The notes under the pieces are model-generated. The model saw only the letters and a list, made by a program, of their open reading frames with translations. It was not told the DNA's origin and searched no databases. Made by a program: the position numbers and the translations under genes. This document shows, piece by piece, positions 50,184-59,331 of a stretch of DNA of 64,000 nt (position 1 is the stretch's first letter; each line of letters opens with the position of its first letter). Source of the DNA: Streptomyces sp. CB03234 (GTDB lineage: Bacteria > Actinomycetota > Actinomycetes > Streptomycetales > Streptomycetaceae); NCBI RefSeq assembly GCF_001905885.1, contig NZ_LIYH01000001.1:186001-250000 (forward strand), read 5' to 3'.

Positions 50184-50202
50184 GCGCCGACGAGGAGTGA
50201 GC
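50169..50202. repeat. 17-bp tandem duplication over a stop codon
   Basis: GCCGACGAGGAGTGAGC occurs at 50169-50185 and again, directly adjacent, at 50186-50202. The first copy contains the stop of the 42-residue protein, so the duplication leaves the protein unchanged. Confidence 0.9.
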
Positions 50203-50206
50203 GCGG

Positions 50207-50755
50207 CTAGCGCTCCTCGATCTGGACCATCGGCGCGTGGTCGTGCCACGTGCAGAACACGTCGGTCTCCCTGCCGTCCCTGCTGAACGTCACACGGATG
50301 TACGTCGGCTGCTTCCACACCTGCATCTGCCAGCCCGCCGCCGGGGTCGCCGAGACCAGCTCCGCCGACGAGGCGCCGATGTCGAAGGCCACCCGGCCGC
50401 CGTCGACCGTGTAGCTCTTCACCTCGCCGCTGCTCGCGGGCGGCGCGCTCGTCTCCGGTGCCGGGGGGCGCGACGGGGCGACCGGCGGTTTCCGGCTCGG
50501 CGTGGGAGAGGCGGGCGCGGACGGCGTGGCACTCGTCGGCGCCGGCGATGCCTCCGGGCGCCGCGTGGACGAGACCCGCGGCGCCACGCTCGGCGCCGCC
50601 GCCGGGCGGTCGGCCGTGATCGGCAGGGCGCGCGGAGGGTCGTACGCCGTCCCGGCCATCACCGTGTGCACGCCCCACCACGACAGAGTGACCGCCGCGC
50701 CCGTGGCGAGCGACCACGCCATGGCATGTACGAGTCCTCTACGCATCCGGGCCAT
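50207..50755 (-). CDS. Membrane-anchored secreted protein with Pro/Ser/Ala-rich linker
   Basis: Protein of 182 residues. One N-terminal hydrophobic segment (LVHAMAWSLATGAAVTLSWW) acts as signal anchor, then about 60 residues of Pro/Ala/Ser-rich linker, then a small beta-rich domain (EVKSYTVDGGRVAFDIGASS ... WQMQVWKQPTYIRVTF). ATG 50755 has GGTGG six bases upstream; ATG 50746 is an alternative. Divergent from the OmpR-type two-component genes with about 70 bp between, so it may be a target or accessory of that system. Function unknown. Confidence 0.78.
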   Translation of the reverse strand: MARMRRGLVHAMAWSLATGAAVTLSWWGVHTVMAGTAYDPPRALPITADRPAAAPSVAPRVSSTRRPEASPAPTSATPSAPASPTPSRKPPVAPSRPPAPETSAPPASSGEVKSYTVDGGRVAFDIGASSAELVSATPAAGWQMQVWKQPTYIRVTFSRDGRETDVFCTWHDHAPMVQIEER

Positions 50756-50824
50756 CCTGCACCACCCACCCCAGGCGTCAACACCGGTCCCCCTCATTCC
50801 GCCGTATGGCGTACGGTGCCGCCC

Positions 50825-51514
50825 ATGGCAAGTGTGCTCGTGGTCGAGGACGACCAGTTCGTGCGCTCCGCCCTCATCCGGCACCTGACCGAGGCCTCCC
50901 ACACCGTACGGAGCGTCGGCACGGCCCTGGAGGCGCTGCGCGAGGTCGCCCATTTCCGCTTCGACGTCGTCATCCTGGACCTCGGACTGCCCGACCTGGA
51001 CGGGTCCGAGGCGCTGAAGATGCTGCGCGGCATCACCGACGTACCCGTGATCATCGCCACCGCGCGGGACGACGAGGCCGAGATCGTACGGCTCCTCAAC
51101 GACGGCGCCGACGACTACCTCACCAAGCCGTTCTCCGTCGAGCACCTGTCCGCGCGGATGGCCGCCGTGCTGCGCCGCTCCCGCGCGGCCGCCGGCGAGG
51201 CGCCGCCCAGCAGCGTCCTCCAGGTCGGTGGCCTGACCGTCGACCCGCTGCGGCGCCAGGCGGAACTCGACGGGGCGCGCCTCGACCTCACGCGGCGCGA
51301 GTTCGACCTGCTGGCCTTCCTCGCCGGCCGCCCGGGCGTGGTCGTCCCGCGCAAGGAACTCCTCGCCGAGGTGTGGCAGCAGTCCTACGGGGACGACCAG
51401 ACCATCGACGTCCATCTGTCGTGGCTCCGGCGCAAACTGGGCGAAACCGCAGCCAAACCCCGCTACCTGCACACCCTCCGGGGCGTCGGAGTGAAGCTGG
51501 AGCCGCCGCAGTGA
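50825..51514 (+). CDS. OmpR-family response regulator
   Basis: Regulator of 229 residues. Receiver with E8/D9/D10, phosphoacceptor D52 (VVILDLGLPDLDG), a Thr/Ser switch in IIATARDDE and Lys in DYLTKPF. The C-terminal winged helix is of the OmpR/PhoB type (LDLTRREFDLLAFLAGRPG, IDVHLSWLRRKLGE, TLRGVGVKLE). ATG 50825. The stop overlaps the kinase GTG (GTGA), giving a tightly coupled two-component pair. Direction and spacing suggest possible action on the divergent anchored protein and the downstream chitinase, but no direct repeat site was convincingly identified. Confidence 0.92.
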   Translation: MASVLVVEDDQFVRSALIRHLTEASHTVRSVGTALEALREVAHFRFDVVILDLGLPDLDGSEALKMLRGITDVPVIIATARDDEAEIVRLLNDGADDYLTKPFSVEHLSARMAAVLRRSRAAAGEAPPSSVLQVGGLTVDPLRRQAELDGARLDLTRREFDLLAFLAGRPGVVVPRKELLAEVWQQSYGDDQTIDVHLSWLRRKLGETAAKPRYLHTLRGVGVKLEPPQ

Positions 51515-52899
51515 GATGGGCGCTCGTCAAAGTGGCGCTGGCCGTCACGGTGATGGTCGTGGTCGCGTTCGCCGTCCCCCTCGGGCTCGTCATCAAGGAG
51601 ATGGCCCGCGACCGGGCCTTCACCAACGCCGAACGACAGGCCGCCGCCATCGGCACCTCCCTGTCCATCACCACCGACCGCGCCCAGCTCGACCGGGCCG
51701 TCGCCTCCACCCAGGCGGGCGCCGCCGGGCGCCTGGCCGTCCACATCCCGGCCTCCGCGGACGCCGCACCCATGGAGATCGGCACGGGCCGCGCCACCGA
51801 GGAGGACCTCGCCACCGTGCAGCGCGTCCCGCGCGCCTCCACCACCGAGGTCCCCGGCGGCTACGCCCTGCTCCAGCCGACCGCCATCAGCACCGGCCAG
51901 ATCGCGATCGTCGAGGTGTACGTCCCCGAGGGCGAGGTCACCAACGGCCTCGCGACCGCCTGGCTGATCCTCGCCGGAGTCGGCATCGCCCTGATCGTCG
52001 GCTCCGTCGCCGTCGCCGACCGGCTGGGCGTCCGCATGGTGCAGCCCGCCCAGCGGCTCGCGCACGCCGCCCACGAACTGGGCGAGGGCAAACTCGGCGC
52101 CCGCGTACCCGAGGACGGGCCCATCGAACTCAAATCCGCCGCCGTCGCCTTCAACTCCATGGCCGACCAGGTCGTCCAGCTACTCGCCAACGAACGAGAA
52201 CTCGCCGCCGACCTCTCCCACCGGCTGCGCACACCCCTGACCGTGCTGCGCCTCAACGCCGCCTCCCTCGGCGACGGGCCGGCCGCCGACCAGACGCGGG
52301 CGGCGGTCGAGCAGCTGGAACGGGAGGTCGACACCATCATCCGTACGGCCAGGGAAGCCAAACCGCAGACCCAGGCGACCGGCCCGGGCGCCGGATGCGA
52401 CGCCTCCGAAGTCGTACGGGAACGGATGGACTTCTGGTCCGCGCTCGCCGAGGACGAGGGCCGCAAGGTGCGCCTCGCGGGCGTCGACCGACCCGTACGC
52501 ATCCCCGTCGCCCGCCCCGAGCTGGTCGCCGCGCTCGACGCGCTGCTCGGCAACGTCTTCCGCCACACCCCGGAAGGCACCGCCTTCTCGGTCGACGTCC
52601 ACAACGGCGACGACGCCGTCATCATCCTCGTCTCGGACGCCGGGCCCGGCATCGCCGACCCGGAGGCCGCCCTCGCGCGCGGCAACAGCGGGGCGCGGGA
52701 CGGCTCGACGGGGCTCGGGCTGGACATCGTGCGGCGGGTCGCGGAGTCGACGGGCGGGGACGTACGCATCGGGCGCTCGGTCCTCGGCGGTACGGAGGTC
52801 CGCGTCTGGATCGGGCTGGACGGGCGGCGCGGCCCGGCGGAGGGACGCGGGCGGGGGCGCGGGCACCGGGTGCGGCGCCGGCGGCGTACCCATCATTAA
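51511..52899 (+). CDS. Sensor histidine kinase with extracytoplasmic domain
   Basis: Kinase of 462 residues. Two membrane segments (about 5-25 and 145-170) enclose an extracellular sensor of about 115 residues. A HAMP domain follows (RMVQPAQRLAHAAHELGEGK), then HisKA with His237 (LSHRLRTPLTVLR) and HATPase_c with VSDAGPGI and GSTGLGLDIVRRVAE. The last 25 residues are an Arg/Gly/His-rich tail. The GTG start overlaps the regulator stop. Signal unknown. Confidence 0.92.
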   Translation: MRWALVKVALAVTVMVVVAFAVPLGLVIKEMARDRAFTNAERQAAAIGTSLSITTDRAQLDRAVASTQAGAAGRLAVHIPASADAAPMEIGTGRATEEDLATVQRVPRASTTEVPGGYALLQPTAISTGQIAIVEVYVPEGEVTNGLATAWLILAGVGIALIVGSVAVADRLGVRMVQPAQRLAHAAHELGEGKLGARVPEDGPIELKSAAVAFNSMADQVVQLLANERELAADLSHRLRTPLTVLRLNAASLGDGPAADQTRAAVEQLEREVDTIIRTAREAKPQTQATGPGAGCDASEVVRERMDFWSALAEDEGRKVRLAGVDRPVRIPVARPELVAALDALLGNVFRHTPEGTAFSVDVHNGDDAVIILVSDAGPGIADPEAALARGNSGARDGSTGLGLDIVRRVAESTGGDVRIGRSVLGGTEVRVWIGLDGRRGPAEGRGRGRGHRVRRRRRTHH

Positions 52900-53029
52900 T
52901 CGGCTCCCATGGCTTCCTTAAGCGGAGCCTAAGATCCGCAACCGCCGCCCAATAGTGGACATTTGTCCGTTTCGGGCTCGCTAGCGTGCTGCCGCACCAC
53001 CAAACCCCCCACACAGAGGCAGGCACGCG

Positions 53030-54538
53030 ATGAGCACCACAGGCAGGAAGGCCGCGCACCGTCGCAGGGAGAGCGGCAGGAGCAAGGCGATCGGCGCGGT
53101 CGTGGCGGCCGCGGTGACCGGCGGCGCGGCGTTCGCGTTCACCGGCACCGCGCAGGCGGCCGCCGTGGGCGCCGTCTACACCAAGACCAGCTCCTGGGAC
53201 GGCGGTTACACCGGCCAGTACGTCATCACCAACGAGACGGACACGCCCCAGTCCGACTGGACGCTCGCCTTCGACCTGCCCGCCGGCACGAAGATCGGCT
53301 CCCTGTGGAACGGCGACCACACCGTGAACGGGCAGCACGTCACCGTGAAGCCCGCGAGCTGGAACAAGGAGCTGGCGCCCGGCGCGTCCGTCACGGTCGG
53401 CTTCGTCACCAGCGCGGCGGGGAAGGCCGGCGACCCGGCCACGTGCCTGATCAACGACGTGCCCTGCTCGGCCGACGCCGGCGCGACGCCCCAGCCCAGC
53501 GGCCGCCCCACCGAACAGCCCAAGCCGACGCCCACCCCGACGGCGACCACCACACCCACGCCGACCCCGACCGCCCCGACGCCGACCGCCCCGACTCCGA
53601 CGGCCACGAAGCCGACCCCCACCCCCACCGCCACGCAGGGCTCCGGCGGCGCACGCTTCGCCCCGTACGTCGACACCTCGCTCCACCCGGCGTACGACCT
53701 GCTCGACACCGCCGCCAAGACGGGCGTCAAGGAGTTCACCCTCGCCTTCATCACCTCCGGCGGCTCCTGCGCGCCCCTGTGGGGCGGCGTCACCGACCTG
53801 GCGAGCGACAAGGTCGCCGCCCGGATAGGCGCCCTGCGCGCCAAGGGCGGCGACGTGCGCGTGTCGTTCGGCGGCGCGGCCGGCCACGAACTGGCCCTCA
53901 ACTGCGCCACGGCCGACGACCTCGCCACGGCGTACGGCAAGGTCGTCGACCAGTACAAGCTCACCAAGGTCGACTTCGACATCGAGGGCGCGGCCCTGCC
54001 CGACACCGCCGCCAACACCCGCCGCGCCCAGGCCATCGCCCAGCTCCAGAAGTCCCACCCGGGCCTGGACGTCTCCTTCACCCTGCCCGTCATGCCGGAG
54101 GGCCTGACCCAGCCGGGCGTGGACCTGCTCGCGGACGCGAAGAAGAACGGCGTGAAGACCGGCGCCGTCAACATCATGGCGATGGACTACGGCCCCGCGT
54201 ACAGCGATGACATGGGCCAGTACGCCATCCAGGCCGCGACCGCCACCCAGGCGCAGGTCAAGGGCGTGCTCGGGCTGTCGGACGCGGCCGCGTGGAAGAC
54301 CGTCGCCGTCACCCCGATGATCGGCGTCAACGACGTCACCACCGAGATCTTCACGGTCGACGACGCCACGCAGCTCGTCGACTTCGCGAAGTCCAAGGGC
54401 CTGGGACGGCTGTCCATGTGGTCCTCGACCCGCGACAAGCAGTGCGCCGCCGGGGCCGTGAACCACGCGGACGCCACGTGCAGCTCGATCCTCCAGCAGC
54501 CGCTGGCCTTCACCAAGGCGTTCGCCGCGTACACGTAG
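53030..54538 (+). CDS. Secreted GH18 chitinase with N-terminal CBM2
   Basis: Protein of 502 residues: signal peptide (cleavage near AQAA, about residue 45), a CBM2-type module (KTSSWDGGYTGQYVITNETD; conserved W in SSW and SLWNGD), a (PT)n-rich linker of about 60 residues, and a GH18 catalytic domain with KVDFDIEG, catalytic Glu319. The domain order and short barrel resemble ChiD/family 18 subfamily B enzymes. No DasR-like palindrome is visible upstream; a different dyad GGACATTTGTCC (52957-52968) is. ATG 53030 after GAGGCAGG. Convergent with the next ABC operon across a strong terminator. Confidence 0.92.
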   Translation: MSTTGRKAAHRRRESGRSKAIGAVVAAAVTGGAAFAFTGTAQAAAVGAVYTKTSSWDGGYTGQYVITNETDTPQSDWTLAFDLPAGTKIGSLWNGDHTVNGQHVTVKPASWNKELAPGASVTVGFVTSAAGKAGDPATCLINDVPCSADAGATPQPSGRPTEQPKPTPTPTATTTPTPTPTAPTPTAPTPTATKPTPTPTATQGSGGARFAPYVDTSLHPAYDLLDTAAKTGVKEFTLAFITSGGSCAPLWGGVTDLASDKVAARIGALRAKGGDVRVSFGGAAGHELALNCATADDLATAYGKVVDQYKLTKVDFDIEGAALPDTAANTRRAQAIAQLQKSHPGLDVSFTLPVMPEGLTQPGVDLLADAKKNGVKTGAVNIMAMDYGPAYSDDMGQYAIQAATATQAQVKGVLGLSDAAAWKTVAVTPMIGVNDVTTEIFTVDDATQLVDFAKSKGLGRLSMWSSTRDKQCAAGAVNHADATCSSILQQPLAFTKAFAAYT

Positions 54539-54565
54539 CCACGCCCCCGACCGACCACCTGACGA

Positions 54566-54604
54566 GCGCTCCGGCCGGGCCCGCCCCCCACCCGGCCGGA
54601 GCGC
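54566..54604. terminator. Bidirectional terminator, chitinase / sugar ABC permease
   Basis: GCGCTCCGGCCGGG (54566-54579) and CCCGGCCGGAGCGC (54591-54604) form a perfect 14-bp stem with an 11-nt C-rich loop, between convergent genes. Confidence 0.92.
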
Positions 54605-54624
54605 GCCCCTCCCCGTTCCCGTAC

Positions 54625-55443
54625 TCAGCCCTTCACCGCGCCCTGCATGATGCCGCCGACGATCTGCCGGCCGAACACCACGAAGACCAGCAACAGCGGC
54701 AGCGTGCCCAGCAGGGCGCCCGCCATGATGACCGACTGGTCGGGGACATAGCCACGGCCGAGGCTCGTCAGGGCGACCTGGACCGTCGGATTGCTCTGGG
54801 TGAGGGCGATGATCGGCCAGAAGAAATCGTTCCAGGACATCACGAATGTCAGCATGGCCAGCACCGCCATCGCCGGCCGGGCGGCCGGGAAGACGACGTG
54901 CCACACCACCCTGAGCCCGCTCGCGCCGTCCACCCGGGCCGCCTCGATCAGCTCCGTGGGCAGCGCCCGCAGCAGGTACTGGCGCATGAAGAACACCCCG
55001 AAGCCGCTCACCAGGGCTGGCAGGACGACGGACTGGAGCCGGTCCGTCCACGACAACTCGGCGACCAGCATGAACAGCGGGACCACACTGAGCTGCGGCG
55101 GAACCATCATGGTGCCGATCACCAGCAGCAGCAGCGCGTTCTTGAAGCGGAAGCGCAGCTTGGCGAAGGCGAAACCGGCGAGCGTCGAGAACAGGACCGT
55201 GCCCGCCGCGACCGTGCTCGCCACGACCGTCGTATTGAGCAGCGCCAGGCCCATGTCGGCGTCGGTCCAGGCGATGCGCAGGTTGCCGAGCAGATTGCCG
55301 CCGAACCAGAACGGCGGCGGCGTCCGCGCGAGGCGGCCATTGGTGCCGGACGCCGCGATCGCCGTCCACACCAGCGGGAACAGCGACAGCACGGCGAAGA
55401 CGATCAGCACGGCGTACGTCACCAGGCCTGCACGAGCCTTCAC
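54625..55443 (-). CDS. Carbohydrate ABC permease, CebG-like paralogue (MalG type)
   Basis: CUT1-family permease of 272 residues with six membrane segments. The EAA loop is EAARVDGASGLRVVWHVVFP. It closely resembles the CebG at 59332-60180 (shared MVPPQLSVVPLF versus MTIPPQLSVIPLY, GFGVFFMRQYLL versus AFGVFFMRQYLL), so the operon is a paralogue of cebEFG. The GTG start overlaps the preceding permease stop by 4 bp. No ATPase is encoded nearby; the shared MsiK ATPase typical of Streptomyces sugar importers is presumably used. Confidence 0.88.
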   Translation of the reverse strand: MKARAGLVTYAVLIVFAVLSLFPLVWTAIAASGTNGRLARTPPPFWFGGNLLGNLRIAWTDADMGLALLNTTVVASTVAAGTVLFSTLAGFAFAKLRFRFKNALLLLVIGTMMVPPQLSVVPLFMLVAELSWTDRLQSVVLPALVSGFGVFFMRQYLLRALPTELIEAARVDGASGLRVVWHVVFPAARPAMAVLAMLTFVMSWNDFFWPIIALTQSNPTVQVALTSLGRGYVPDQSVIMAGALLGTLPLLLVFVVFGRQIVGGIMQGAVKG

Positions 55444-56411
55444 CCCGTCCTCCTTCGGTACGCGCCCACCAGCGCCACGGCCGCCCCGAGGAGCACCAGG
55501 ATCAGGAACATCGCCCACGCGATCGCCGAGGCGCGCCCCAGGTGGAGGTTCACCCAGCCCTGCTCGTACAGATACAGCCCCAGCGTCTGGAACTGGTGCT
55601 CCGAGCCGCCGGTCGCCCCCGCGCTGCCGTTGAACAGCAGCGGCTCGCCGAACAGCTGCGTCGCGCCGATCGTCGACACCACGCACGTGAACAGGATCGT
55701 CGGCCGCAGCGACGGCACCGTCACGTGCACGAACTGCCGCCACCGCGAGGCGCCGTCCAGCGCCGCCGACTCGTACAGCTCGTCGGGGACGGCCTGCATC
55801 GCGGCGAGGTAGATCAGCGCGTTGTAGCCCGTCCACCGCCAGATGACGATCGTCGACACCGCGACCTGCGAGGTCCACGTGCCGTTCTGCCAGTCGACCG
55901 GATCGACGCCCACCAGACCCAGCGCCCAGTTCACCACCCCGTAGTCCCGGCCGAAGAGCAGCACGAACACGAGCGTCGCGGCGGCGACGGACGTGGCGTA
56001 CGGGGTGAGGGCGACGACCCGGAAGAACATCGAGCCGCGCAGCCGGTGGTGGAGCAGATGCGCGATGCCCAGCGCCATCACCAACTGCGGGACGGTGGAC
56101 AGGAGCCCGATGGTGACCGTGTTCCGCAGGGCGTTCCAGAAGAACTCGTCGACCAGCAGGCGGGAGAAGTTGCGCAGCCCCACCCACTCCATGTCCGTGG
56201 GCGCGGTCAGCTCCACCCGGTGCAGCGACGCCCAGCCGGTGTAGAGGAGCGGGAAGAGCCCGAACGCGGCGAAGAAGGCGAAGAACGGCGCGATGTACGC
56301 GTACGGGCTCCACCGCACCGTCCACCGGTGCCTACGGCCCCGCCACACGGTGCGCTCCGCGCGGGGCTCCGGCAGGGCGGTGGTCGTCGTGTCGCTCACC
56401 ATGGCGGTCAC
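55440..56411 (-). CDS. Carbohydrate ABC permease, CebF-like paralogue (MalF type)
   Basis: CUT1-family permease of 323 residues. The EAA loop is ESAALDGASRWRQFVHVTVP, nearly the same as in the CebF at 60177-61214. About six membrane segments from SPYAYIAPFFAFFAAFGLFP onward. The GTG at 56411 overlaps the binding-protein stop as GTGA. Together with the next permease it forms the channel. Confidence 0.88.
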   Translation of the reverse strand: MTAMVSDTTTTALPEPRAERTVWRGRRHRWTVRWSPYAYIAPFFAFFAAFGLFPLLYTGWASLHRVELTAPTDMEWVGLRNFSRLLVDEFFWNALRNTVTIGLLSTVPQLVMALGIAHLLHHRLRGSMFFRVVALTPYATSVAAATLVFVLLFGRDYGVVNWALGLVGVDPVDWQNGTWTSQVAVSTIVIWRWTGYNALIYLAAMQAVPDELYESAALDGASRWRQFVHVTVPSLRPTILFTCVVSTIGATQLFGEPLLFNGSAGATGGSEHQFQTLGLYLYEQGWVNLHLGRASAIAWAMFLILVLLGAAVALVGAYRRRTG

Positions 56412-57700
56412 AGGTCCAGTGCGTTGTCGATGGTCCTGACCGCCGCGTCCCAGCCGTCCTCGGGCCGCCGGCCCTTCTGGTCGACCTGGAGCATGCCGAC
56501 GTCGGCCAGGTTCTGCGCGATGACCAGGTCCTTCGGGCCGAGGATCGTCACCGGGACGCCCTGGGCGGCACGGGTGTAGATCCGGCCGATCGGGGCGTCA
56601 CCGAAATACGGGTGCCGGGCCCCGGCCACCGCCGGGAGGGCGTGCGCGGCGGACGCGCTCGGGAAGCTGCCGCGCCGCTGGAACAGCTTCGCCTGCTGCG
56701 CGGGCGCCGTCAGCCACGCCGCCAGCCGCACCGCCTCCGCCCGGTGCCTGCCCGACTTCGGTACGACGAGGAAGGAGCCGCCCCAGTTGCCCGGCCTGGG
56801 CGCGGCCGCCACGTCCCACTTGTCCTCGCCCGCCGGACCCGCCTTGTCCTCGATGTAGCCGAGCATCCAGGCGGGGCAGGAAACGGTGGCGAAGGTGCCG
56901 TTCGCGTACGCCTGGTCCCAGGCGGGCGTGAACTGCTGCAGCCGGGCCGTCAGGCCCTCCGTCGCGAACGAGGCCGCGATGTCCCACGCCTCCCGCACGG
57001 CCGGGTTCGACTTGTAGACGACGGTGCCGTCCTCGTCGTAGAACCGGCGCGCGCTGCTGCCCGTGACGGCCGACAGGACCCCGGACGCCGAGTCCACGAA
57101 GGAGGTGCCCGTCGGCGCCCGGTCCCGGTACCGCTTGCCCGCCTCCAGGTACTTGCGCCAGTCGCCCGCCCACAGCCGGCTCACCGCCTCCCGGTCGGTG
57201 GGCAGACCGGCCCTGGCGAACAGGTCCCTGCGGTAGCAGATGCCCTGCGGGCCGATGTCGGTGCCGAGACCGACCGTACGGCCGTCCCCGGTGGTCCCCT
57301 GCGCCCACTTCCACGGCAGGAAGTCCTCCCGTCGCACGCCTTCCGCCGCGCCCAGGTCCTCCAGCTTGTCCGCCTGGGTGGCGGTGACCTCCGCGATGTT
57401 GATGGCCTCGACGGCCTGGATGTCGGCGAGGCCACTGTCGCTGACGAGGTGGGTGAGGAGCTGCGGGTAGTAGTTCTCGTTGCGCTGGATGGACGTCTGC
57501 TCGATGACGACGTCCTTGTTCAGCCGCATGTACTCGTCGTACAGACCGGCCTCCTCGTACCCGAACGACCCGAAGAGGCCCACGGTGAGGGTGGTGCGGC
57601 CGGCGTTCCCGTTGCCGGCGCAGCCGGCGGCCGGCACGGCACCGAGCGCCACGACGGCCGCGAGCATCAGGGCCCCTTTTCGGAGGGTAGGTGCGCGCAT
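56408..57700 (-). CDS. Carbohydrate ABC binding lipoprotein, CebE-like paralogue
   Basis: Solute-binding lipoprotein of 430 residues with lipobox AAGC. The mature start TTLTVGLFGSFGYEEAGLYD parallels CebE (RIGTFGSFGYD), as do SDSGLADIQAVEAINIAEV, VGLGTDIGPQGICYRRDLFA and NWGGSFLVVPKSG. The closest ligand guess is a cello- or other beta-glucan oligosaccharide. ATG 57700 has no ribosome site; GTTTGCGTACAGAATCGG just upstream has a -10-like TACAGA-T, so the mRNA may be leaderless. No CebR box is seen upstream, so regulation differs from cebE. Separated from bglC by a terminator. Confidence 0.87.
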   Translation of the reverse strand: MRAPTLRKGALMLAAVVALGAVPAAGCAGNGNAGRTTLTVGLFGSFGYEEAGLYDEYMRLNKDVVIEQTSIQRNENYYPQLLTHLVSDSGLADIQAVEAINIAEVTATQADKLEDLGAAEGVRREDFLPWKWAQGTTGDGRTVGLGTDIGPQGICYRRDLFARAGLPTDREAVSRLWAGDWRKYLEAGKRYRDRAPTGTSFVDSASGVLSAVTGSSARRFYDEDGTVVYKSNPAVREAWDIAASFATEGLTARLQQFTPAWDQAYANGTFATVSCPAWMLGYIEDKAGPAGEDKWDVAAAPRPGNWGGSFLVVPKSGRHRAEAVRLAAWLTAPAQQAKLFQRRGSFPSASAAHALPAVAGARHPYFGDAPIGRIYTRAAQGVPVTILGPKDLVIAQNLADVGMLQVDQKGRRPEDGWDAAVRTIDNALDL

Positions 57701-57740
57701 GAGCCGATTCTGTACGCAAACGGCGGCGCGACGCACCGAA

Positions 57741-57764
57741 GCCCCGGCGGTTTCGCGCCGGGGC
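57741..57764 (-). terminator. Terminator of bglC
   Basis: GCCCCGGCG (57741-57749) and CGCCGGGGC (57756-57764) form a perfect 9-bp stem with a 6-nt loop, 20 bp after the bglC stop. Confidence 0.8.
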
Positions 57765-57783
57765 CTTGATGAGAAGAGCAGCG

Positions 57784-59250
57784 TCAGACGGCGTCGGAGA
57801 CCGCGTCAGAGCCCGCGTCGATCGCCTGCAGCTCCCCGGACCGCGCCACGCGCGCGTACCAGTGGGCCGTCGACTTCGGCGTACGCCGCTGCGTCTCGTA
57901 GTCGACATGCACCGCACCGAACCGCTTGGCGTAGCCGTACGCCCATTCGAAGTTGTCCAGCAGCGACCACAGGAAGTAGCCCCGTACGTCCGCCCCGTCC
58001 TCGATCGCCCGGTGCACCGCCTCCAGATGGCCGTGCACGTACGCCAGGCGCCGCGGGTCGTGGACCGAACCGTCGGCGGCGACCTCGTCCTCGAACGCCG
58101 CGCCGTTCTCGGTGATCAGCAACGGCAGGCCCGGGTGCTCACCGGCCACCCGCAGCAACAGGTCGTACAGGCCCGTCGGGTCCACCGCCCAGCCCATCGC
58201 GGTCCGCTCACCGGGCGGCTGGTGGAAGGCGACGTCCTCCGAGCCCGGCCAGGGCGAGTACGCGCTCGCGCCGTGGCCGTCGTTGCGCGGGGCCTCGGCG
58301 CCCTCGCGCGCCGCCGCCACCACGGTGGGCGTGTAGTAGTTGATCCCCAGGGTGTCCAGGAGCTGGTTGATGTCGGTGAGGTCACCCGGACGGACGAAGG
58401 ACCAGTCCGTGAGGTGGGCGGTGTCCCTCAGCAGGTCCTCCGGATAGGCCCCGTTCAGCATGGGCCCGAGCCAGATCCGGTTGCCGACCGCGTCGATCCT
58501 GCGCACCGCGTCCACGTCCTCGGGCGCCGACGTGAGCGGCCGCAGCTCGTGCAGGTTGAGCGAGACGGACATCTGCGCGCGCGGCGGCAGCGCGGCACGC
58601 AACGCCTGGATCGCCAGCCCGTGCCCCAGGTTCAGGTGGTGCGCGGCCCGCAGGGCGGCCACCGGGTCGGTGCGCCCCGGGGCGTGCACACCGGAGCCGT
58701 ACCCGAGGAAAGCCGTGCACCACGGCTCGTTGAGCGTCGTCCAGCGCCCGACACGGTCACCGAGCGCACCGGCGACGAGCCCCGCGTACTCGGCGAACCG
58801 CTCGGCGGTCGCGCGGTGCGGCCAGCCGCCCGCGTCCTCCAGCTCCTGCGGCAGGTCCCAGTGGTACAGCGTCAGGACCGGCTCGATGCCGTGCGCGAGC
58901 AGGTCGTCCACCAGCCGGCGGTAGAAATCCAGGCCCTTCTGGACGGCCGGACCGCGCCCGGTCGGCTGCACGCGCGACCACGACACCGAGAAGCGGTACG
59001 CGGTCAGCCCCAGGTCCGCCATGAGCCGTACGTCCTCATGGAACCGGTGGTAGTGGTCGACCGCCACATCCCCCGTATGGCCCTCGAAGACCTTCCCGGG
59101 CGTACGGGCGAAGGTGTCCCAGATGGACGGGGTACGGCCGTCCTCGGCCGCCGCCCCCTCGATCTGGTACGCGGCGGTGGCCGCGCCCCACAGGAAACCG
59201 GGCGGAAACCGGCGGGTTGCCGTGAGCGGCAAGGAATCGGACGCAGTCAT
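57784..59250 (-). CDS. bglC: GH1 beta-glucosidase (BglC)
   Basis: Cytoplasmic beta-glucosidase of 488 residues that would hydrolyse imported cellobiose/cellotriose. The GH1 signature starts [20 protein letters not shown]; acid/base Glu175 is in TTLNEPW, nucleophile Glu381 in [10 protein letters not shown], and the sugar-binding ASAYSP and FEWAYGY segments are present. No signal peptide. A CebR box abuts the start codon (59252-59265) with 13 of 14 matches, overlapping where the ribosome site should be. Downstream of cebG on the same strand, 81 bp apart, so it may be read both from the ceb operon and its own promoter. Confidence 0.93.
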   Translation of the reverse strand: MTASDSLPLTATRRFPPGFLWGAATAAYQIEGAAAEDGRTPSIWDTFARTPGKVFEGHTGDVAVDHYHRFHEDVRLMADLGLTAYRFSVSWSRVQPTGRGPAVQKGLDFYRRLVDDLLAHGIEPVLTLYHWDLPQELEDAGGWPHRATAERFAEYAGLVAGALGDRVGRWTTLNEPWCTAFLGYGSGVHAPGRTDPVAALRAAHHLNLGHGLAIQALRAALPPRAQMSVSLNLHELRPLTSAPEDVDAVRRIDAVGNRIWLGPMLNGAYPEDLLRDTAHLTDWSFVRPGDLTDINQLLDTLGINYYTPTVVAAAREGAEAPRNDGHGASAYSPWPGSEDVAFHQPPGERTAMGWAVDPTGLYDLLLRVAGEHPGLPLLITENGAAFEDEVAADGSVHDPRRLAYVHGHLEAVHRAIEDGADVRGYFLWSLLDNFEWAYGYAKRFGAVHVDYETQRRTPKSTAHWYARVARSGELQAIDAGSDAVSDAV

Positions 59251-59251
59251 T

Positions 59252-59265
59252 CGGGAGCGCTCCCA
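59252..59265 (-). promoter_or_regulatory. CebR box at the bglC start
   Basis: CGGGAGCGCTCCCA matches the CebR palindrome TGGGAGCGCTCCCA (family knowledge) at 13 of 14 positions. It is one base from the ATG, so CebR binding would block transcription of or entry to the gene. Confidence 0.85.
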
Positions 59266-59331
59266 ACGCAGAAGAGGGGGGTGCAGGGATGTTCGGTTCA
59301 GTTCGGTACGTACGGAATCGGCCGTGCGCGG

